Shown here: positions 47,285-58,000 of the stretch, piece after piece
Layout: every line of letters starts with the position of its first letter
Position numbering within the stretch: the first letter of the stretch is position 1
Origin: Mytilus edulis
Lineage: Eukaryota > Mollusca > Bivalvia > Mytilida > Mytilidae
Reading direction: 5' to 3'
Length of the DNA stretch: 64,000 nucleotides
Assembly: GCF_963676685.1 (NCBI RefSeq)
Contig: NC_092345.1
Coordinates: 78,061,592 to 78,125,591, forward strand
Program-made: the position numbers and the translations under genes
Notes under the pieces: generated by a model
The model's input: the letters and a program-made list of their open reading frames with translations, nothing else
What the model was told of the DNA's origin: nothing
The model's database searches: none

Positions 47285-47565
47285 AATGTTGTACCCCTAT
47301 TTTTGACATTTTTACTCTTTGAGTATGTTTGTTTTGTTCATGCATCGTTGACAATGTAATGGAATTTGATGCGACTGTCATACAAGTGAGAGGTTCAGCT
47401 AGCTATAAAACCAGGTTCAATCCACCATTTTTTACATTAGAAAATGCCTGTACCAAGTCAGGAATATGACAGTTGTTATCCATTCGTTTGATGTGTTTGG
47501 ACTTTTGATTTTGCCTTTTGATTTTTGATTTTCCTTTTTGAATTTTCCTCGGAGTTCAGTATTTT
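47285..47565 (+). repeat. retroelement 3' tail (right arm)
   Basis: Mirror of 20560-20840; same tail family as at 51386-51916 and 59820-60110. Confidence 0.65.
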
Positions 47566-50500
47566 TGTGTTTTTACTTTTAACTATACAAACGAATATAA
47601 GATGCACAAAACGTTTATGTTCTACTTGATATCAGTCGGTTTGATGATGTTAGAGAAGAGACATTTATTATTCCACTAAACAAGGATATTTTACAGTTGA
47701 CATGCTTTCTTTATATAGTTTAACAATAGTTCGCAATAGGAGTCCTTTGAGTGCTGAACCTGAGCTTAATGCGGTTTTTATGGAGTTCGCATGGGCACTA
47801 TTTAGTCTTCTAAGTCATGTTTGTTACTGTGCTGTTAGGACATCGCATGGTCTGTTAAAATGAGTAAACCTGATACCATTTAGAAACCATACAATACCCT
47901 AACATAAAAAATGTGAAATTTATTAAAACAGCCTGATTAATGCAGAAAAACAATAAGTAAATAACATAGATTAAATGAGTTGTTAGAGATTAACTCCATC
48001 CGTAACACGGTACGACATTGAAGTTACAGCACACACTATCAATAAAGCTTATATTATTTTGCATTTGAAAGCGTTTTGATTGAGTAAAAATCGCTATGTT
48101 ACCACCTAAATGTGAACAGAAGTATAAATTCAGTCGATTTGTTGATTCTGTACTGATTTTTATAGTTTTTTCTACACTTGTGAACGGAATAAAGTCTGAA
48201 ACGATCATTTCTATCCGAACAATTCATAATAGTCTCTACAATAGATTATTGAGTATTTTTGAGTTTTTAGTCAATTTTTAGATATATGCAGAATGTGGTA
48301 AATACCGTACAGTTAAGACTTTTTGCTTGCAGTCAATTCAAATACGTTCAATCTATTTTCAGACTGTTCAGTAGTTGTTATTATACCTATACCGATTTAC
48401 ATCATACTGAATTATCGGAAAAGTTTTGCTGATACTGCAGACTATAGGGGATAGATAATAATTGTTAGTCATTATTTTAAAACATATTATAAGCATTGTG
48501 TTAGACAACAACAAAAAGTCATTTACATAGAGTATGGACAATATATCATTTTATAACATGTTATTCTAGACAAAAATTAAGAATTATTTGCGACAGATCA
48601 TGATTATAAGACATTATCTTAAACCCCAAAAAAAATTCATTAACACAGAAAATGGGCTAAAGAAAATAGTGTAAACTTGATAATTTCAACATGAACGCAT
48701 AAGCAAAGAAAATGATTTGATTTAAAATTAGTATACACTAACTTAAAATCTATGTTAACAATAATCTTGCAAGTGTCAGATAACTAAAAAAAAAACAGTA
48801 TATTACTTCCATAATATTATCAAGAAAATGCATCCGAATGAATACTAATGATAAATATAACAACAAGCACAATCACATTACTCTTGTATCTTTGTTAAAA
48901 AATATCTATTTTTCTTGGAAAAAAGCAGCTTAATGTGTTATTTTTTTTAATTTTATTATTGTATGGGTATGCTATTTTATCGTCTTATTGTACTATATAT
49001 TACTGACTACATTTTACTTTTAAATCCGTAGGAAGATAAGTCATGACTGATGAGGTCATCCTCTTTAGATAAAAATTAGTATTTGATTTATTTATTTATA
49101 GATCTGAGACTTTTCAGCGTTCCTGATAATAGTAATCATCAAAATCTTTTTTTTAGCTACTGCGTAACATTATAAGCAAACAAAGGCATAATTTGTGTAA
49201 ATTCAAATTTAATTCTTAATCTGTTTAATCAATTACATCAGCGCACTATATATATCAAACCTACAAGACCAAATTTTTCAAATTTTAATGTTTTTGGTAT
49301 CATTTCGATGATAGGAAAACGTAAAACGAATGACGGTCAACTTACTTGGAAATATGATATATCTAGAGATTAAGCGCTCATAACCGTTCACAATCGAGAT
49401 ATGTATATAAAAATTAACTTATATAAGATCGCCAGAAATGTTTTTTGGGGGGTAAAATATGTATGCAAAACAAAATTGAAGAGAACCAGTATATCCACGA
49501 CATTCACTTTTTTTTGAAAGAGAAACAAATCTTAATGAAATTAATTGTTAATATTATCAACAATTATCATCGTTAAAAATACCAAAGATATATTCTTATA
49601 TGCCTGTAATGTCTACCTTTATAATGCTGTATAACAAACATATTAAATACAAATACCTTTGTATATAACCTTTTGATACATGTATTATAGAAATGAATCA
49701 TTTAATTTATACAATGCACTTTATTTTGAGCTTTTATCGTTTGTTATAATTAATCATAAATGAGTTTCTGCTAATAAATATTCCCTAGTGTCTTGTCCGA
49801 GCGTGTGTCGTTCAGCTATATAGGCCAAATCTTCAATAATATGTAATAAAGGGATATGGTACTTGTGAGCCCATGTAATGCAAATAAAAACTTTGTTTTT
49901 TCTTCTTCTATAGGATAGAGCTATTTAGTTAAAATATTCATATGTTCTAAATTGTGACATATTAGATAATGTAAATTTAATCACAGTAACAAAAAAATAT
50001 GAAACTGCAAAATGATTAATATTGGTTTAATCCGAGCTTTGTAGTACAACAAATGTTTATATCTATACAAAAAATCAAATAATCGTATACGTTTTACATT
50101 AAAATTACACATTAAAATCCGCATAAGGGTACATAAGACGATTTATTAAAACTTACCTTACTTCCTGTGTGTGTAACATGCAAATACAAGAAAGAAGAGA
50201 GATAACTCTGGTTGAATATAAACTAACACATAGTGTCAGTTGATCTACCGTAAGGTAAAGGAAGTATTAGACACGAAAATAGACTTGTGGTTACAGCATA
50301 TCATTAATTCACTCTTGTTATGTATTACAACCATGTTGACACTTTGCTTATACATTTTTTTGATTTAATATAATAACAAAAAACAAAAGAATTCTGTATT
50401 AAATCATTTGTTAAAAACTAGACACTAGAAGTACAAAGCCATAAAAATTCAACAACTATTGTTTACCGTCAAGCATATAACTATTAATAATTCTTATTAT

Positions 50501-51385
50501 TGCAGAACGCATAGGAAACAACTACTTTCGGTTGCAGGCACAGTTGAAGTCAAAAATCGGGAAATTTCTTGTTTTTGGTCTATATGATATTCTTTACACT
50601 GCTCTACCAACTTTTGTTTCACTCTGACATAAGAACTGTCGTTGTTTATGTGTTCAATGGGGTCCACTCTACATACAGACTACAAACGGATACACCTAGC
50701 AGCATCCCTCGGTCTTCCAGGTCAAAAAATAGAACAAACAAATCGTCAAAATCGACGCTTTTTGCACCTTTGGGGTAAATTCCATACCCTAACCACTCCC
50801 GCCTCGATACCCCCTATATTAGCTTTAACGAAATCAATATGTATCCGCAGCAGGGTACAGCTCATGTGCATGTAACTTGCATATTTTTGCAAATAAACAA
50901 AAATTAGATAGTTTCTGAAAAAAAATTAGCATAGTAAAAAAATAACAAAAATACTGAACTCCAAGGAAAATTCAAAACGGAAAGAACTTAGTCAAATGGT
51001 TAAATCAAATGAAAAGGTTTCGAACAAGGTTCTTTATTGCCGACATATTACATGTGTCATCTACACAGGACTGATATTGACTTAAGTTTATCAAAGTTCA
51101 CTTCTGTAATTGTTTTATTCACCATACAACACATCGAACAAACGTTATATATTACGAATGTCAAAATAAACCACAGGTATAATTTTTTAATTACACATTT
51201 GTCTTGTGTGTAATGATATAATGTTCTCCTATTTATTGTTCATCCTTATTTCATTTTCGTCCATGTATACGATTACAGACACTCAGTAGTTTCTGTTCAT
51301 AACGGTTCATTTTGCTTTATTTATATGATTATAAGTACTCTGTAGTTTGCTGTTAATAATCATCCAGTACCATAATAACATAGGC
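47566..51385. other. noncoding right-arm interior
   Basis: Mirror of the left-arm stretch around 16721-20559. No supported gene or RNA. Confidence 0.4.
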
Positions 51386-51916
51386 CATAAATTTAAAAAC
51401 GTTCAGACCAATTCAATATAAATACAGTTCATTTACTTTAACTGTTTAGTCTATGTTTGGTGATATGCATTTGAAGTGGCCCGGTACTTATACATTCCAT
51501 CATTACGTATGTTATTGTGCTATGGTAAAAACATTGATATGTTTGTATTTATTTTTTCCTATCTTACTTTGTCTATAATCCTTTTTTTTTTTTTTTTTGG
51601 TTGACATAATTGTTTGTTTTTATAGTGATTGCGATTAAAACATAATGTTTACTGCTGCATCCCTATATTCTTTTTTGCCTGTTGCGTCTGTTTGTTTTGT
51701 TCACACATCGTTGTCAATATAAAGGAATATTATGCGACTACCTCACACGTGGGAAGTTAAACTAGCTGTGAAACAAGGTTTAATCCACCGTTTTTTACAA
51801 AGGAAAGTGCCAATGCCGGTATGATAGTTGTCTCCATTCGTTTGATGTGTTTGAACTTTTGATTGTGCCATTTGATAATGGACTTTCCGTTTTTCATTTT
51901 CCTCGGAGTTCAGTAT
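51386..51916 (+). repeat. solo retroelement 3' tail (right arm)
   Basis: Mirror of 16190-16720, containing 'ccattcgtttgatgtgtttg' and 'ttcctcggagttcagtatg'. No RT part is attached. Confidence 0.7.
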
Positions 51917-53204
51917 GTTTGTTACTTTATTATTTACAAGGTTGTTCATCTGATGGTAAGCTCTATCAGCAATATTTTGATGGTTTAACAATATAGTCCT
52001 ACTACTATTTTTTTTTTGATGTACCTATCCCTGGGCACCTGTTTCTCAATTCATTCGCTGTATTGGTCTTTAGTTGACGTTGTTCTTGATCAATGATGCA
52101 GAGGAAAACAGTCTGAAATTAATCACATTTGTCCTAACTATTGGAGTTGACACCATTTGAAAACTTTTATCGTGGCATTAAAACCAGAACGGTCACTCCT
52201 GTATTTGGTTAACCAAGATTATTTCTTTTTTAAATTATTTCTAGTTAATTGCTATTTAAAAAATATGACTAAGATCGTACCTCACCCAACTGATACACTT
52301 ATCCCAATTTGGAAAAACTATATCACTTTCAATTCCCATAAGCCTTTCAAATACAGAATGTAAGTATTCATAGGGTTTGTTTAATCGTCTTTAGGTCCAT
52401 TCGTAGTATTATAAACAATCTCTTTAATGATGAGTTGACTGATTAAAACAAAACAAAAAAAGTGTCATAAAATATAAATCAAAAGCAATAGACCACTTTC
52501 GAGTTTGTCTGTCAGCGGGGAAAAATCGTCAATTATGCGCGCCTTTATGATGTCATTTACCAGAAAGAGGGGATCGCCTGTACTATTACCGTTCACCAAG
52601 CGTCTTAGTTATCGTAATTATCCAGGATAAACTAGAAATAATGTTTGTTCTGTAGGTACATATTCACAATTCCTTAATGACAGCAGTGCTGATTGTCAAT
52701 TATGATAATTCAATTTGCCGAATAATTCGTGCAATATAACATCCTAGATTTCCAACCACTTGCTCAACATTTGAACAGAAGTGACGACTCCCCTTAACGC
52801 ACGAATGATGTTCACTAAAACCAAAGTTTTATGACGGAAATGCATCGAACTCGAAATTTGTCTATAGCATGAATTTATTTTTACACGACTAAGGTCTATA
52901 TTTATGTATAAATTTATAACAAAAGTGAGAATTTAAATAGTTTATCTAACCATACACATACTCAACAACTATAATAAAAATTACCTAAAACTACGTGTCA
53001 CTTAAGTTTGTGACACGTTTTTTTCCCGTTAACTTGTTTAAATTTTTTCGATTTGTTTTTACTTAATCTTAGTAAAGAATCTTAATGTTCATATAAGTCC
53101 AGATTAAGTAACCCTTCGTTTACTAGTTTTTGCAAGATGTATTGAAAACATATCAAAGGGTTTATCACTCTCAATCAAATTTATGTTTTATTCCTTTTCC
53201 TCTT

Positions 53205-53455
53205 TTCCATGAGGTCAACACCATGCTTTAAAGGAGTAACTAAATATACCAGAGGGACATTCAAGCATATAATTCGAAAAATAAAATGACAACGCCATAA
53301 TTAGAAAAGAAACATAGAAAAAAACAGCTTCTTGTTTTGGTCTGTTTATATTTTAGAAATGTCGTTGTCAGTTTATTTTTGACTTATGGTTTTGAATATC
53401 CCACTTGTATCTTTCGCCTCTCTTTTATATACCATCGTGTATATTACATATATCT
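53205..53455. repeat. inverted pair of retroelement-tail repeats (right arm)
   Basis: Mirror of the foldback at 14650-14900. Confidence 0.55.
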
Positions 53456-54299
53456 GTCCAGATTACATTTATCATTATATCAATAATTTCTGACTATAAA
53501 TGCCTGAAAAGTGAAACTCGTAGTTGAAAACTTTGACTATATAAAACAAGAACAACACACATATCAATGTTTTTTACACTATTGACGATTATATGTTGAT
53601 GCTTGTTTTCTGTCTAGAATCGTTTTATGAGTAATACCCTCATTGCTTTTCCCCTATAACCTTTCTGAAATTGGCATTTTTAAAATCATCCCTTGTTTTT
53701 CGTCAACTGTAATCGTAATTCTAAGTGTAATCTTAGGTATAGACCTAGTTTCCGCAAATGTCTAGTAAGAACATTGCATGAGTGTTGATCAGTTATTATC
53801 AGGACTCTTGTCTATAAAGAACAGAGTATGAGAGTTGATGAATTTTATTATCAAAACTCTTCACTATCAAGAACCAGTGTGAGTATTTGTGTTTGTTTTT
53901 GGTCTAGATTAATAAAATAGTACATGTGTTGATGGGTATTTATTTTCTTCGAACATGGGGTGTGTATTGGTGTCTATACTCGTAACGTTTTATTTTATGG
54001 GATGTGTGTTTGTAATAGTTTATTGTATAGAATTGTATAGATTTTAACCATGGTGTGGATGATGGTTGCTTGTGTATTGTCTAATATTGGGATGATTTAA
54101 AACATGGTTTGTGTATTATTTCTCGTTTTTCTTAATGTAGTTTTTGTCTAGACATGTTTCAATTGAGTACATATATGAGTGTGGATGTTTGTTTATTGTC
54201 TAAACTCTTGTCAATTAAGAACATGGTATTTATATTAATGATTGTTTATTATTTAGACTCGTAACGATTTGAGATTGGGTATGCATATTTGTATTTGTT

Positions 54300-54710
54300 T
54301 ATTGTCCAGATTCGTGACGATTTAAAACATTGTATGTGTATTTGTGCTTGTTTATTGTTTAGAATAGTGACGATATTGGAAATGGTATGTGTGTTGATGC
54401 TTGTTTATTGTCTTAAACAATGACGATTTTGGAAAAGGGTGTGCATGCTGGTGCTTGGTCATTATTTGCTTGACTGATTTTATCGAGTTGAGATCTTAGG
54501 TAATCATTTTAATCATTTTAATCATTTAAAAGATCTTTAATAATAAAAAAAAAAGTCAAATACAATTTACATATAAACGTCTCTTTTCAGTATCTTTTTC
54601 ACTATTTTATTTTCTGTTAACTGAAAATCGAAATTCGGCTAAAGTATTTCAATCAGAAATTGTTATTGAATGAAAAACTCTTCCCACTCTCGTTATTGAA
54701 ATTTTTAGTC
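54300..54710. other. about 405-bp segment present only in the right arm
   Basis: In the left arm 'tatgactaaaa' (about 13808) is followed at once by 'caaatacaaatatgc'. In the right arm these flanks are separated by about 405 bp. The segment contains more degenerate 'gtgacgatttaaaacat'-type units and a unique AT-rich part. No target-site duplication is obvious, so a deletion in the left arm is likelier than an insertion in the right. Confidence 0.75.
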
Positions 54711-55019
54711 ATATTACGTATAACAATCGTGTTAAAGACATTCTACATCCCAGTATTATGATACATTATGATTGTCATTCTTTCGATATTCCGTGACCTA
54801 ATATTACAATTAGATCTATAACAATCCCTTCTTGAGCAATCATAGTAATCTCTTGAGCAAAATGGTTGTTTTGTACAGTCTCAAATTACCCATTCAGCAG
54901 TTTACTGGAAAGAAACATTTGCAATTCCAGTTTCTCATTACGATGAAATATTTTACACAACATTGTCCATCTAGAAACTTGCACAAACGAAAAGCCAATC
55001 GTAGACAATACTCAAACAG

Positions 55020-58000
55020 TTAGATACATAATAGAACTGCATACAATAATGGAAGCGGAAGTAGTATGGAGCCAGCATTCACAACAGTGATAACATTAAC
55101 AGTTTCTACAATGCTTATTAGTCTCTCCGACATAAGAGGTCTATCGTGATGCTTTTCCATTAGACCGGCTAAAAAAAAATATATATAAATCATTTTGAAT
55201 AACTATGTCATAATAATAGCGATTACATAGTGTGACGAAAAGACATTAATCAGTGTGCTGGTCTTTGAAGTCGATGTTCTTAATAAAATCTGTAGATAGG
55301 AAATAATTGCGATATTTTTTATTGTAAATAACGTAAAGGAAATGTCTGTATACATATAGCAACAATGTTGATGATGTGGGACATTTGTTGATTGCTTAAC
55401 GAATATACTGATATGAGACTTTTGTGTGACTACTTTTAGAATGGATTGTTGTCAGACATTTGTGTGACTCCTTTAGAATGGATTGCTGTCAGACATTTGT
55501 GTGACTGCTTTTAGAATGGATTGCTGTCAGAAATGTGTGTGACTACTTTTAGAATGAATTACTATTAGAAATTTGTTTGACTACTTTAAGAATGAATTGC
55601 TGTTAGACATTTGTGTAGCTACTTTTAGAATGGATTTGCCGTCAGACATTTGAATGATTACTTTAAGAATGAATTACTGTACGACATTTGTGTGACTACT
55701 TTTAGAATGGATTGCTGTCAGACATTTGTGTGACTACATTTAGAATGGATTGCTATTAGAAATTTGTGTGACTACTTTTAGAATGAATTGTTGTCAGAAA
55801 TTTGTGTGACTACTTTAAGAATGAATTGCTGTTAGACATGTGTGTAGCTACTTTTGGAATGTATTTGCTGTCAGAAATTTGAATGACTACTTTAGAATGA
55901 ATTACTGTATGACATTTGTGTGACTACTGTTAGAATGGATTTGCTGTCAGACATTTGTGTAACTAATTTTAGAATGAATTACTGTTAGACATTTGTTGGA
56001 CTACTTTTAGAATGGACTGCTGTCAGACATTTGTGTGACTACTTTTAGAATAGATTGCTGTCAAAAATTTGTGTGACTACTTTTAGAATGAATTACTGTA
56101 CGACATTTGTGCGACTACTTTTAGAATGGATTGCTGTCAGACATTTGTGTGACTCCTTTTAGAATAGATTTCTGTCAGAAATTTGTGTAATTACTTTTAG
56201 AATGAATTACTGTACGACATTTGTGCGACTACTTTTAGAATGGATTGCTGTCAGACATTTGTGTGACTCCTTTTAGAATAGATTGCTGTCAGAAATTTGT
56301 GTAACTACTTTTAGAATGAATTACTGTACAAAATTTGTGTGACTACTTTGGGATGAATTTGCTGTCAGACATATGTGTGACTACTTTTAGAACGAATTAC
56401 TGTTAGACATTTATGTGACTACTTTTAGAATGGATTTGCTGTCAGACATTTGTGTGACTACTTTTAGAATGAATTACTGTACAACATTTGTGTGACTACT
56501 TCAGGATGAATTTGCTGTCAGACATATGTGTGACTACTTTTAGAATGAATTACTGTTAGACATTTGTGTAACTACTTTTAAAATGGATTGCTTTCAGACA
56601 TTTGTGTGATTTCTCACCGACTAGATTTCTACCAGACATTTGTATGACTGCTCAAAGAATCGATCTCTGTGTGATATTTGTGTGACTGCTCATAAAAAGG
56701 ATTGTACTGAGACATGCGTGTGACTGTTCATAGAAAGGATTGCTCTGAGATACTTTTGGGACTGCTAATAGAATGGATTGCTGTTAAATACTTGTGAGAC
56801 TGTTCGTTCAAAGAATTGCTGTGAGACATTAGTGGGATTGCTCATAGAAAGGAATGCTCTGAGACTTTAGTGTGACTGCTCATATAAAGGATTGCACTGA
56901 GACATGCGTGGGACTGTTCATAGAAAGGATTGCTCTGAGATACTTTTGTGACTGCTAATAGAATGGATTGCTGTTAAATACTGATGAGACTTTTCGTTAA
57001 AGAATTGCTGTGAGACATTAGTGGGACTGCTCATAGAAAGGATTGCTCAGAGACATTTGTGTGACTGCTCATAGAAAGGATTGCTCTGAGACATTAGTGT
57101 GACTGCTCATAGAAAGGATTGCTCAGAGACATTTGTGTGACTGCTCATAGAAAGGATTGCTCAAAGACATTTGTGTGACTGCTCATAGAAAGGATTGCTC
57201 AGAGACAAATGTGTGACTGCTCATAGAAAATATTATTCTGAGACATTTGTGTAACTGCTCATATAATGGATTGCACTGATACATTTATGTGACTATTCAT
57301 TGAAAGAATTGCTGAGACATAATTGTGACTGCTCTTAGAATGGATTGCTGTTAAACACTTGTGTGACTGTTCGTACAAAGAATTGCACTGAGACATTTAT
57401 GTGACTGCTCATCAAATAGATTGCTGTGAGGCATTTGTGTTTATGCTAATAGAATAGATTGCTTTTAAGTTATACATTCGTATATAAGTCTCGCACTAAG
57501 AAAACTTTTAAAATCGATCGAAATTATGGCTACGATACATGTGTGTTCGGTCCTTTTTAGAACAAAATCATTGGCATACATCGAGTGTATCATCAGCCCA
57601 GTAGTCAGCACTACTGTGTTGACATGCATTATCATTGATATTGTCATAATCGTAAATTAATTGTTTAAAAAAATTAAATTTTCAAAATAATAAAACTTTT
57701 CCACGTCAGAAACTTATTACGTACGTTTTATTTGGCAAAACTTTTAGGAATTTGAATCCTTAGTGCTCTTCAACTTCATACTGTTGTTATATTCGATCGT
57801 CACTGATGAGTCTTTTGTACACAAAGGCGCTTGTGGCGCACAAAACTTCAATCCTGGTATTTGTAACGAGTTTATTTCCTTAGATTTGATAACTATGTTC
57901 GAATTTTCTCGAAAACACTTACCGGAAACATTTCCACGTGCATAAAACTGTACCCATTCGTTCGTAAGATCAACACCACTGTCTCTTCTCTTAACAGGAA

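Larger units (their letters stand above)
38441..57465. repeat. right arm of the giant inverted repeat (about 19 kb)
   Basis: Reverse complement of 11373-29466. It is longer than the left arm because of a 213 bp insertion (47062-47274), about 405 bp near 54300-54710 and extra minisatellite units. The coding parts of the GST gene differ at two bases between arms. Both arms share the frameshifts of the decayed RT fragment. Confidence 0.95.

Noticed and set aside
11373-57465. Palindrome as a simple single-molecule fold-back read artefact
   Set aside because: The arms differ by a TSD-flanked insertion, a 405-bp indel and point changes, which one molecule read twice would not show. Inverted joining of two haplotypes is not excluded and is noted in the findings.
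57744-57922. Continuation of the DOMON open frame past the exon end
   Set aside because: A consensus donor (gtaagt) at 57922-57921, with a phase-matched terminal exon at 55168, explains the gene better. The extra frame runs through a dispersed hammerhead-type repeat.
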